DNA of 64,000 nt from Bacteroidaceae bacterium (lineage in GTDB: Bacteria; Bacteroidota; Bacteroidia; Bacteroidales; Bacteroidaceae): contig JAEEGS010000048.1 in the NCBI GenBank assembly GCA_016280445.1, forward strand, positions 1 through 64,000. Direction: 5' to 3'. The translations under genes were made by a program, and so were the position numbers. Within the stretch, counting starts at the first letter, position 1, and every line of letters starts with the position of its first letter. Under the pieces are notes generated by a model. That model did no database searches. It saw nothing but the letters and a program-made list of their open reading frames with translations, and was not told the origin of the DNA. Below, piece after piece: positions 54,460 through 64,000 of the stretch.

Positions 54460-56862
54460 TTACATACGATACGTGATTTTCTGCACCACCTGTCCTGGGT
54501 CGCCAATGACCAGCGTGAGGGTATGACGGCGACGGGTACGGTCGATGGGCAATGTGAGCACGAAATCCTTGCGGTTTTCAAGCACTTGGAGTTTCCAGGG
54601 GAAGGACCATTCTTCGAATTTGTTTTCACACACCACAGGGGTGCCGCCGTCGAGGCTAACCCCCAAACGGTTGCTGCGGTCGAGAGTGACCGGCCAGAAG
54701 GGGACCACCGACACACAAATCTGGATGCTGTCACCCTGTACATCTTCCACCACAAAAGGCAAGTCAATGTGCTGGGAAGTGAGGCTGGCAGGGTCTTGCA
54801 CCGGGTCGAGGGGCTGTCCCATCTGAAGTGCGAGCCAATCGGTGCCGATGCCTTCGAGGAGACGGAAGGGAGATTTGGCAGCCACCTTAGCAAAGTCCAG
54901 CTTGTGAGAGAAGTTCGTGTACCGCTGACTCTCTGGAAGTTGATGCTCCGTCATAGGAGCCGTGACGAGTTCAGGCATGAGTTGGTATTTGGCACAAAAG
55001 CCTGGAGGTATCTCCGAAATCATCTGGTTCCACTTGCCATCGAGTTGGGTGTTGTAGGCGGTAAGCAGCGTTTGGATGCTGTCGAAAGCCTGCGTGGCTT
55101 CCCGTGCCGCCTCGGCGCCGCCTGTCTCGTGATTGCGTTGTGCCATGAGGAACTTGCGGTTCATCTGATAGGCAGACTTCACGCTATAGGCGATGATTTC
55201 GAAGAATGAGGGTCGGTAGGCCTGTGGCAGTTGCTGCATGATGGCATCGATGCGGTCGGAGATGGCCTGATAGTCTGCCAAACGCTTCTGTGCCGTGCCT
55301 GTCTCGAACGAGAAATCCGTATCGTGCAGCAGATTGTTCTCCTGACTGTCCCACTCCATCTCGTATCCCATGAACTCGGGCTTTCTGTCCCATGCCAGAC
55401 GATAGTAGGTGTCGAGTATCTGTTGGAAGTCACGTTCGTATTTCTTACCATAGATGGAAGCGAGCCACTGAGCCTGATAGCGGTTCACATTCTCGTAGGA
55501 GAAGGCCGAGAAGTCCCATGCCATATCGAAGAAATGCTGCACCTCCATCTCCAAGGGCTTGATGTCGCCTACATTGAGCAGCCAGTAGCGGTCGGCACCT
55601 GCATCGTAGGCCTTCTTCAATTCCTCGTACATGAGCATGGGTGCCGTGGTGGCTATCCAGAGATTGTCGTGAGGAGTGCCCAAATAACTCAGGTGATAAT
55701 AAACACCGCTGCCACCCGAGCGTTGACGTTCAGCATCGTTCGAGACCCTCTTCATGTAGCCGTAGTTATCATCTGGCCACACGAGGGTGATGTCATCGGG
55801 CACTCGCAGCCCTGCATCGTAGATGTCAAGCGTTTCCTTGTAGGGAACAAATATCTGGGGAATGTCGGTGGCCACCCTGCCCTTGTGGGTTTCCAAAATC
55901 TGTCGTTGGTCGGCAAACACCTGTTCGAGCGTACGGGCACGCACCTTGGGGTCTTTAGAGCCCCTCATGGCCTCATCGTGCAGACCACGCATACCCGTTG
56001 TATAGATATTGTCATATTGAGCCGTCTCGCGCAGACGGGCATCAAACTTCTTCCAGATGGTCTCCTTGTTGGTCAGGTAGTTCCATTCGCCATCACGCTC
56101 CTTGTCCCACTCCGAATGAGCCGCATTGTTGAAAAGCATCGGCTCACAATGGCTCGTGGTAATCATAATGCCCCACTCGGCTGCCACTTTCTGGCTCTCC
56201 GGATGGCTGTAGAAAGCACCTGTGCAGGAATGCATGGCTGGAGCCAGCATATTGCCCTTCAGACGCAGTATCAGTTCACACACCTTGTCGTAGGTCTTGG
56301 GGCCGATATCCTTCAAGTCCTTCTCGAAGGTATGCGCCGACCAAGTCTTCAATCCCCAGTCTTCGTCGTTGATGAAGAAACCGCGATACTTGACCGATGG
56401 CGACTTTGAGGTGAAGTTCTCCTTGTAGTCGAGAGTAGTCCTTTTCTGAACAGGCACATCGGCAAACCAATACCACGGCGACACGCCGATGCGCTCACTC
56501 ACATGCAGCACTCCGTAGGCCAAGCCACGAGGGTCACTTCCGATGATGATGAGACGATTGCCACGCGTCACAATCCTGTAACGCTCCCAACCGCGCAAAT
56601 CAGCCACATCCACCCCACTCTCCAGTTCTGCCGCATGGTCGGCTGTGGCCAACACGACGGAAGCCCCTTCTGGAACACGGTTCGTGACTGCCGGCCGCAC
56701 ACCTGTCACCCGTTCGATGTCTTCACTCAGCACCGATGCCATCTTCTTCACCAAAGCAGCATCAGCCTCCGAAGTCACAATCTGACAGCGCTTCAGGTCA
56801 ACCGCCTTCACACACATCACCGCACACCACGCGGCCACCAGCAATAATACCTTTCTTTTCAT
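54460..56862 (-). CDS. GH115 family alpha-glucuronidase
   Basis: DWGLKTWSAHTFEKDLKDIGPKTYDKVCELILRLKGNMLAPAMHSC; TLVWPDDNYGYMKR; YYHLSYLGTPHDNLWIATTAP. Confidence 0.93.
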   Translation of the reverse strand: MKRKVLLLVAAWCAVMCVKAVDLKRCQIVTSEADAALVKKMASVLSEDIERVTGVRPAVTNRVPEGASVVLATADHAAELESGVDVADLRGWERYRIVTRGNRLIIIGSDPRGLAYGVLHVSERIGVSPWYWFADVPVQKRTTLDYKENFTSKSPSVKYRGFFINDEDWGLKTWSAHTFEKDLKDIGPKTYDKVCELILRLKGNMLAPAMHSCTGAFYSHPESQKVAAEWGIMITTSHCEPMLFNNAAHSEWDKERDGEWNYLTNKETIWKKFDARLRETAQYDNIYTTGMRGLHDEAMRGSKDPKVRARTLEQVFADQRQILETHKGRVATDIPQIFVPYKETLDIYDAGLRVPDDITLVWPDDNYGYMKRVSNDAERQRSGGSGVYYHLSYLGTPHDNLWIATTAPMLMYEELKKAYDAGADRYWLLNVGDIKPLEMEVQHFFDMAWDFSAFSYENVNRYQAQWLASIYGKKYERDFQQILDTYYRLAWDRKPEFMGYEMEWDSQENNLLHDTDFSFETGTAQKRLADYQAISDRIDAIMQQLPQAYRPSFFEIIAYSVKSAYQMNRKFLMAQRNHETGGAEAAREATQAFDSIQTLLTAYNTQLDGKWNQMISEIPPGFCAKYQLMPELVTAPMTEHQLPESQRYTNFSHKLDFAKVAAKSPFRLLEGIGTDWLALQMGQPLDPVQDPASLTSQHIDLPFVVEDVQGDSIQICVSVVPFWPVTLDRSNRLGVSLDGGTPVVCENKFEEWSFPWKLQVLENRKDFVLTLPIDRTRRRHTLTLVIGDPGQVVQKITYRM

Positions 56863-57010
56863 ACTTCAATGGTCAATTTTTGACAAAGGTACGAACATCA
56901 TACCACACAGTCCACTTGGGTATGTATCATTTTCTTGCCCTTTTGTTGCAAACAAACACCTTCCAGCCCAAGGATGCCCTTCGACACACATCATGGATGT
57001 CTGGGGTGCG

Positions 57011-58806
57011 TTATGGCAATGGTGTTAATGGATATACGAGATTCACGATCAGGATATTGGCAGCAAGGATGATGATGTTCATCAGCAAGCCGATGCGGAC
57101 GAAATCGCTGAAGCGGTAGCCACCTGGGCCGTACACCAACATGTGGGTGGGCGAACCGATAGGCGTAGCAAAACTGCTGCTGACACTCACCATCAAGGCT
57201 ATGAGGAAGGGGAATGGATCGTAACCCAACTTCTCGGCGGCCTCGTACATGATGGGGAAGAACATGGCACCAGCCGCTGTATTTGAGATGAACTCGGTGA
57301 CGAAGGTGCCGACAAGACAGACAGCGGTCATCACCACAATCGGGTTAGTGCCGCAGACGTTGAGGATGCCGTTGGCCAGACACTCTGCAATGCCCGTTTT
57401 CTGGATAGCAAGGCCGAGGACGGCGCTACCGGCAAAGACCATGAGAATCTCCCAGTTGACGGCCCGCATGGCCTGCTCCATGTTACAGCAACGGAAGATA
57501 AGCATGGCTGCAGCTGCCAAGAAGGCACATTGCAAAAGTGGTATGACGTCAAGAGCCGAGAGCACCACCATGGTAATCATGATGGCAGTAGAGATGAGCG
57601 TACCGTACCCGATGTTAGGCACGTCTTCGGAATCAAAGAAGTGGAGATCATTCTTCAAAGTAGAAGTGTTGAGGTTGATTTTCCTCGGACACACCAACAG
57701 CAGCGTGTCGCCAGCCTGCAGCACCACGTTTCGTGGTGCCTGATTGATACGTTCACCACGTCGGGCAACAGCCGCCAGCGTCACATTGTTATCCTTCTCA
57801 AACGAACCGCCGCCGATAGTCTGCCCTATCAGACGGCTGCCGAAGGTGATGTATGCCGTTCGCAATTGACAACGATCGTCTATCTCGTTGATGGAAAAGA
57901 TATGGTGGTCGGCGCTCACCAACTGGTGGGTGTATGCCATCTCAATCAATTCGTCTATCTGGCCGGCATAAACCAGATGGTCACCACCCATGATGGGCTC
58001 ATCCTCCGAGATGGGCAACGAAGACTCGTCGAAGTGATGCATCTCGATTAGGCTGCCGCCTTTGACGTGGAAAAGGCCAGCCTCGCCCAACGTCTTTCCG
58101 ATATAAGGATTATCCGACGGAACCTGCAACTCCACAGTATAGTCGCTCGTCGACTCGAAAGCACTCTCAGGGACCTTGCGGTCGGGCAACAGGCGACGCA
58201 TGGCAATGACCGACAGCACGCCAATGCCCAGACAGAACAATCCAGGGATAGTCGTGGCCAGAATATTCATGGCCTCACCCGTCTTCTCCTCGTAGAGTCC
58301 GCTGATAATCAGGTTCGGCGGCGTACCGATCAAGGACAGACACCACCCATTCCCGAGGCATAACTCAGGGGAATGAGCAATTTCGAGGGCGAAATGCCCA
58401 GTTTCTTGGCCCACATCTTGACGATGCCGACAAAAAGCGTCACCACGGTCGTGTTGCTGAGAAACGCACTAAGCGCAGCCACTGGCAGCATCAGTCGCAT
58501 CACCGCCTTCGAATAACTGCTGGGTGTTCCGAGCAGATACCTCACGATACATTGCAGCACACCCGTGTGCATCAGTCCTGCGACAACCACGAAGAGCACG
58601 CCGACGGTAATGACCGACGTACCACTAAAACCCGAAAACGCATCTTTCGCATCGAGCACACCCGTGACAAAGAGCACACCGATGGCTCCGAGGAACACCA
58701 AATCGCTGCGCCACTTGGTAAACAACAGAATACTGAACATGCCCAGCACCGTCACGATGGTGATCCAGGCATCAAGGCCGAAGCCTAAAAACATGATTGA
58801 GTCCAT
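57011..58806 (-). pseudogene. SLC13/DASS-type permease with TrkA-C domains, disrupted by a -1 frameshift near 58334-58345
   Basis: ORF 58806-58330 ends ...IPLSYASGMGGVCP*; the other frame continues with LIGTPPNLIISGLYEEKTGEAMN.... One missing base restores ...GVCxLIGTPPNL. Confidence 0.85.
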
Positions 58807-59328
58807 ACATTAGTTCATCTCTCTACAAAGGTACTCACTTTTTTCCAAAGAAGTACGCAATCCCCCATTTTTGTTAACAATATGATAACTTTTTTCGGCG
58901 ATGGGAACAAATTCACAGGTACAAAGTCCACCTTCGGCTTTGTGCCTTTTTTGCCTTGCGGTGTACAAATATCATCGTGAGGGGACATTCCTAGCGACGT
59001 TTCAGTTGTTTCAGTTTCAGTTAGTTTTTTGAGGGTCTGTCATGTATCAAATCTCCTATATTATACTTTATAACTAATTAATATTTAATAAGATATGTAA
59101 TAAATAGAAGAAAGTTGTACCCTTCGAAAAATAACTGAAACAACTGAAACTGAAACGCCGCATAAATAATATCATATCTTAAAAAGCTGTAAATCAACAC
59201 AATATAACATCGGTAAGACTACAGCATCTATAACAGCGAAGCTCAGTAAAGGCACAGAATGCATCAAAATCCTACTCTCAAAGGGCTGAAAAAGACCCCA
59301 TCGTCGGGATTTCGTGACTGGGGTTACC

Positions 59329-59374
59329 GTAATTACGGGAATGTCAGTATCGTAATTATGGGAACGACGTGGCG
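59329..59374. repeat. Second location of the 23-bp repeat (gtaattacgggaatgtcagtatc / gtaattatgggaacgacgtggcg)
   Basis: Same GTAATTACGG unit starts, 23 bp apart, as at 38663-38731. Confidence 0.8.
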
Positions 59375-59625
59375 ATAAATGAGGTTGTTTCATACGAAAA
59401 AACATAGATAACGCAGAAATGGCAATAATAACCCCCGTTCCCAATTAATAGGTAACGGGGGTTTTATTGTATTGGTAACGGAAGTGTCAATTCACAGGCA
59501 AGCCCGTTGTCGTTTTGACCACAAATGACAAAAAAAATTGCACGGATTAGGCGGATGTATAACCTGTTGATTGTCTAAACAGGTAAAGAATCCGTTTAAT
59601 CCGTGTAATCTGTTGTTAGAGGTGC

Positions 59626-61341
59626 TTACTCAAGTGGCAAGTACCAGTTCTTCTTTTCCTTGAGGAATTGGAAGAGGTCTTCGTCTTTAGTACCCTTGCG
59701 GCGAGCCACCTTGTCTGCCAAGAAGGATGGGTCGTTACGGTGCTGGGAGAGACGCATGAGGTCGTAGAAACGGATACCTTCGGTTGCTGTTTCCAATGCC
59801 ATCTCGTCGCAAATCTTGTCTTCGACAAAGAGGATGCTGTCTGCCTTGGTGGAGAGTTCGGGGATGGCGTAGGTGCTGTCGCACTCCACGTTGCCACAAC
59901 CGCGGGAATGGAGTCCTACGGTGTTCTCACGTGTGAAGGTGTACTCGCTGAAGGAGATGAGGTCGCCTGCGGCTGTACGCTCCTCCTCGGAGATGTACTT
60001 CTCAATGTTGTCTTTCCAAAGACCATACTTCAGCACGGCAAAGGCAGCCTGAGGATAGCCTGCACGGTTGAGTGCCTCGGCATAGCGGAGGTAAACATGA
60101 GAGAGACGGTAGATGACGACAGGAGCGTGGCTTTGGGAGTATTTACGGCAATTCTGACTGAGTTTGGAGAAGTTGCCTGACATTGACAGGTAGGGGTCGG
60201 AGGTCTTGGTGGTAGTCAATGCCGGATAGATGCTGGACATACGCAGGTCGCCACGCTGAGCCTCATTCTCAAGCACGGTGTCAGGATTCATGTAGAGTGT
60301 GTCGCGAAGAAGCGTGACAGGGTCGGTGAACAATGCCGTGTAGGTCTGCGAACGAGAGATCTCCTCGTAAGCAGCAGAGCGAGTGGCCTGATAGTAGTAG
60401 TTGTTTTCGCTGGTAGATGAGAACACATCTTGCAGATAGGATATCGTTCCGTTGTACTCTTCGGTCTCCATCGGGATGAAGGTGAGCACTTGGGAGGATG
60501 AAAAAGATGAGAACAGGTTGGCATAATCATCATCTACACGTTCGAACACTGGACCATTCAAGCGCCATGAGATGGAAGATGTGCCGAGGGGCTGGGTGTT
60601 GCCCTGCTTGGTAAGGAAGTCGTGGTAGAACTTGGCTGCCTCGTCGTAGCGTTCTGCCCAAAGGCACAGGTCGCCCAACAGGACGTAGATGGGGATGTAG
60701 AATTGTCTGGAGTTGAAGGTGTTGATGCTACCGTAATCTGGGTAGGCGATGTCCTTGTAAGGTGTCAGGTCATCGATGAAGTAGTTGGCTATCCACTTCA
60801 CATCACGATGCTCATACTTGGAGGGGTCGGCATCCTTCTCGGCCAAGATGGGTTGTGTGAAGAATGGTACCTCACCGTAGTTGATGGCCAACTGGAGATA
60901 AGTCCAGGCGCGGTAAGCCTTCACCACTGCATATTCCTTCTCAAACACCCTGTAGCCGCGCTTGGTCAGTTCGAGGTCGGCATTGGCAAGGAAGTAGTTG
61001 CAGTTCTGGATGATGGCATAGTAGTCACGTGCATTGTTGTAGGGGTTGGATGCTGTGGCTGTGAAATTGGCTACTTGCTGCATGTCGAGTGTGGCCTGGT
61101 CGGTGAGCGAAGTGAGGTCACCACGCAGTTCACCCAACAGGACGGTGCGGTCGGCCACCTTCTGCATTTTGCCGACGATGCCCATCAAGGAATAGAGCGT
61201 ATCGTTGGGTGTGTTGAGGGGGTTGTCCTCAACGAAGGAAACCAATTCGCTGTCGGCCTCGGAGCAGCTGGTCAAGCCCCCCACTCCAAAGAGGGGAAGG
61301 GCTATGGCTGCCATAATGCTATATATATTCTTGAGTTTCAT
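59626..61341 (-). CDS. RagB/SusD family nutrient-binding lipoprotein
   Basis: Lipobox LTSCSEAD; AVVKAYRAWTYLQLAINYGEVPFFTQPI; C-terminal IRFYDLMRLSQH...NWYLPL. Confidence 0.93.
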   Translation of the reverse strand: MKLKNIYSIMAAIALPLFGVGGLTSCSEADSELVSFVEDNPLNTPNDTLYSLMGIVGKMQKVADRTVLLGELRGDLTSLTDQATLDMQQVANFTATASNPYNNARDYYAIIQNCNYFLANADLELTKRGYRVFEKEYAVVKAYRAWTYLQLAINYGEVPFFTQPILAEKDADPSKYEHRDVKWIANYFIDDLTPYKDIAYPDYGSINTFNSRQFYIPIYVLLGDLCLWAERYDEAAKFYHDFLTKQGNTQPLGTSSISWRLNGPVFERVDDDYANLFSSFSSSQVLTFIPMETEEYNGTISYLQDVFSSTSENNYYYQATRSAAYEEISRSQTYTALFTDPVTLLRDTLYMNPDTVLENEAQRGDLRMSSIYPALTTTKTSDPYLSMSGNFSKLSQNCRKYSQSHAPVVIYRLSHVYLRYAEALNRAGYPQAAFAVLKYGLWKDNIEKYISEEERTAAGDLISFSEYTFTRENTVGLHSRGCGNVECDSTYAIPELSTKADSILFVEDKICDEMALETATEGIRFYDLMRLSQHRNDPSFLADKVARRKGTKDEDLFQFLKEKKNWYLPLE

Positions 61342-61381
61342 ACTTCGAATCATGAATTATCAATTATCAATTATCCATTCA

Positions 61382-64000
61382 TTAGAGGTTTATCTTTACA
61401 CCGAAAGAGAAACTGCGGCCAGGAGCGAGGAGTCCGCGGTCGATGCCCATGCCGAGCACGGCATTAGACTGTGCGAACTCTGGATCGGAACCGAGATACT
61501 TGGTGATGGTGAAGAGGTTGTTGGCTGCTCCCCAGAAGGTGATGCCCTGCAGATAGGTGCTGCGTACTGGCAGACGATAGCTGAGGGTAACGTTCTTGAG
61601 TTTGAGGTAGGAGCCATTCTCTATCCAGCGGTCGGAGAAGCGGCTGTTGCCCATTTCGTCGAGGAATGAAGCACGTGGCACTTCTGTCTGCTGACCGTCG
61701 TGTGTCCAACGTGAAAGCATGTTGGTGGTCTGGTTGTAGAAGTAAGAACCTGACTCCAGAATGCTGCGCTGGTAGTTGTAGAGGTCACCTCCAACGGAGT
61801 AGTTGAACGATGCAGAGAGTGTAAATCTCTTCCATGAAAGTTGAGTGGAGAAGTTACCATAGATATCGGGGTTGGGGTCGCCAATCACTTGCATATCTTC
61901 AGAACCGATGCGGCCTTCGTAACCAACTTCGTCCTTCACATTCACGAAGTGCATGTCACCTGCCTGGAAGTATTGTCTGGCACCAGTTTGGGTGGTCTGA
62001 TAGAGGCCTGCCCTATCGGCATCGTCCTGTGTGGAGAACACACCTGCGGTCTTGTAGCCATAGAAGAGACCTGCTGCCTTACCTACCTGATTGAGGACGG
62101 TGGCGCCATAGAGTTCCTGAGTCATGGATGACTGACCGCCAGGCAGACGCTTGATGCGGTTCTTGTAGTGACCCATCGATGCTGCCACAGACCACTGCCA
62201 GTCTTTCGTGTTCAGAATCTTCACATTGGCACTAATGTCGAAGCCATCGTTGGTGACACGTCCATCGTTAATCCAGTTGGTCGAGAGACCTGAGATGTAG
62301 GACAGGGTGCCGAGCGAAAGCAGGTTGTAGGTGTTGCTGTGGAAGTAGTTGGCTGAGAGATAGAGGCGGTTGTCGAAGAAAGAGCCTTGCACACCTGCTG
62401 TGAAGCGGGCTGTGGTCTCCCATTGCAACTTCGTGTTACCGATATTGGACATGCTGATGCCTGTGAGCGAGTTGAACAGACGCCCAGAGGTGAAGTAGGT
62501 GCGCGATGCAATACTGTTAATGTCGTCGTTACCAAGCAGGTCGAAACCACCATTCAGTTTCAGGTAGTTCACCTGACGGTTTGGACGGAACCAACTTTCA
62601 TTGGTGAGCACCCAAGCAGCCTCTACTGAGGGGAAGAAGCCAAAGGCATATTTACCTATCTTCACACCTTCGTTGGCATCCACACCAAACTTGCTAGAGC
62701 CGTCCATCGCTATCGTGGAAGAAAGGTAGTAACGCTCCTTATAGTTGTAGCCAGCGGTGAGATAGTAGGTCAAATCGACGTCGCGGTTATCAACACCATC
62801 GGTCTGCTTATATTCCAGAGAAGAAGACATGTTTGGAGTCTTATCGTTACCTGTGTTGTAACCAATCTGGGTGTTCAGACGGTAAGTGTCGCGCAAATAG
62901 CGGAAACCAGCCTTACCTGTCAGATAGTGACCGCCAAAGCGATGCTTATAACTCATGGAGAGGTCGTTCATGATGGTAATCTGACGGCCTGCCAAAGCAC
63001 TTGCACAGTTCTGCACCTTACCAATGCCTTCCACCTTGTACTCAGGTACACCGGTAGTGGGCAGATAGTAGTTCTCGTCGGTGTTGACCAACTGGAAAGC
63101 GAAGTGGTTAGCCAGTGTCCAATCCTTATTGATGTTCCAAGATGGCGTGATGGCCAATGACACCATACGGTTGCCGAAGTAGTTCTTGTTGCGGCCCTCG
63201 CCATTCTGAAGGATTGAGAGCGGGTTGGCCAACGATGTGGTGTAGTCGTTAGAAACCACCAGGTCGGAGAGATACTCATCAGCTTCAGCCAAATAGCCGG
63301 ACAGATGTCCACTGGTATCGTAAGCGTAAGGCGAAAGGAATGGTGACTTGATGAGTGAGAGGAATGCGGGAGCGGTGATGAGTCCATCGGTCACGTTATC
63401 CTTCACACCGTCGTCACGCATGTTGCGAGTCACGTCGGAGTAGGCTGCATCAAAGCGCACATAGATGTCCTTGGTCAGCGAGATGTCTGAATTCAGACGC
63501 AGATTGAAACGAGAGAAGGAGAAGTCCTTCAATGTACCATTAGAACCAGCATAACCTACCGACAGGTTGTAGTTGGCCACGTCGTCACCACCCTGCACGT
63601 TGATGCTGTAGTTCTGTGTGTAAGCGGTGCGCTGGATCTTGTCGCTCCAGTCGGTTGAGTTGTGATACCATGGGTAGTAATAGTAGTTGGGATCGGTCTG
63701 GAGGAACTTGAACGAGTTCTTCTTTGTGCCGGTCGTACCAATCAACTCTGAGGCGTATACGCGGAACTGCTCGGCGTTCATCATATCAACTGTCTTGGGA
63801 GCAGTCTCGAAACTGCCACCAATGCTCACGTCAATTTTCGTGGCCATCGACTTGTTGCGCTTCGTCTCGATAATGACAACACCATTGGCGCCTTTCGCAC
63901 CATAGATGGCTGTTCCGTTCTTGAGAACTGACACTTTTTCGATGTCTTCCACCATGATGCCGGAGAGGATGTTGTTGAAGAATCCATCATGCAGAGAAGG
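61382..64000 (-). CDS. SusC/RagA family TonB-linked outer membrane protein (5' end beyond window)
   Basis: VEDIEKVSVLKNGTAIYGAKGANGVVIIETKR plug motif; C-terminal GRSFSFGVKINL; the frame stays open to 64000. Confidence 0.95.
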   Translation of the reverse strand, partial: PSLHDGFFNNILSGIMVEDIEKVSVLKNGTAIYGAKGANGVVIIETKRNKSMATKIDVSIGGSFETAPKTVDMMNAEQFRVYASELIGTTGTKKNSFKFLQTDPNYYYYPWYHNSTDWSDKIQRTAYTQNYSINVQGGDDVANYNLSVGYAGSNGTLKDFSFSRFNLRLNSDISLTKDIYVRFDAAYSDVTRNMRDDGVKDNVTDGLITAPAFLSLIKSPFLSPYAYDTSGHLSGYLAEADEYLSDLVVSNDYTTSLANPLSILQNGEGRNKNYFGNRMVSLAITPSWNINKDWTLANHFAFQLVNTDENYYLPTTGVPEYKVEGIGKVQNCASALAGRQITIMNDLSMSYKHRFGGHYLTGKAGFRYLRDTYRLNTQIGYNTGNDKTPNMSSSLEYKQTDGVDNRDVDLTYYLTAGYNYKERYYLSSTIAMDGSSKFGVDANEGVKIGKYAFGFFPSVEAAWVLTNESWFRPNRQVNYLKLNGGFDLLGNDDINSIASRTYFTSGRLFNSLTGISMSNIGNTKLQWETTARFTAGVQGSFFDNRLYLSANYFHSNTYNLLSLGTLSYISGLSTNWINDGRVTNDGFDISANVKILNTKDWQWSVAASMGHYKNRIKRLPGGQSSMTQELYGATVLNQVGKAAGLFYGYKTAGVFSTQDDADRAGLYQTTQTGARQYFQAGDMHFVNVKDEVGYEGRIGSEDMQVIGDPNPDIYGNFSTQLSWKRFTLSASFNYSVGGDLYNYQRSILESGSYFYNQTTNMLSRWTHDGQQTEVPRASFLDEMGNSRFSDRWIENGSYLKLKNVTLSYRLPVRSTYLQGITFWGAANNLFTITKYLGSDPEFAQSNAVLGMGIDRGLLAPGRSFSFGVKINL

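Noticed and set aside
58330-58806. Separate 158-aa membrane protein gene
   Set aside because: It is the N-terminal half of the SLC13 permease, separated from the rest only by a frameshift.

Overview
The window looks like a Bacteroidales chromosome segment, probably Prevotella-like. Support: many TAnnTTTGC-type promoters, SusC/SusD and HTCS proteins, and secreted proteins sharing a C-terminal sorting-like tail. From left to right it contains: (1) an aldo/keto reductase, an AraC regulator and an HU-like protein; (2) a defence island with a type I R-M system (hsdM-hsdS-hsdR), a toxin-antitoxin pair between hsdS and hsdR, and a downstream protein-kinase-like protein; (3) a housekeeping/accessory stretch with an FAD oxidoreductase, a Cthe_2159-like beta-helix protein, an AraC-GH30 pair, DUF1460, EFR1 ferredoxin, ABC-F, RlpA, tRNA-fMet and tRNA-Leu; (4) a large, almost entirely minus-strand xylan/hemicellulose locus with HTCS, GH10-CE1, two GH43 genes, GH95, GH30, CE1, CotH, GH43-CBM6-CE1, GH115, a frameshifted SLC13 transporter, SusD and a partial SusC. 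The most notable unexplained signals are noncoding. Upstream of hsdM there are two consecutive promoter-driven regions; the second can form a long nested hairpin that competes with an alternative fold. Others are a 23-bp-period repeat array, an ~80-bp promoter/leader repeat ending at a 26-codon remnant of a secreted protein, large palindromes over promoters of the xylan genes, and collinear ~230-bp intergenic repeats. All calls are from reading the sequence; no database search or folding software was run.
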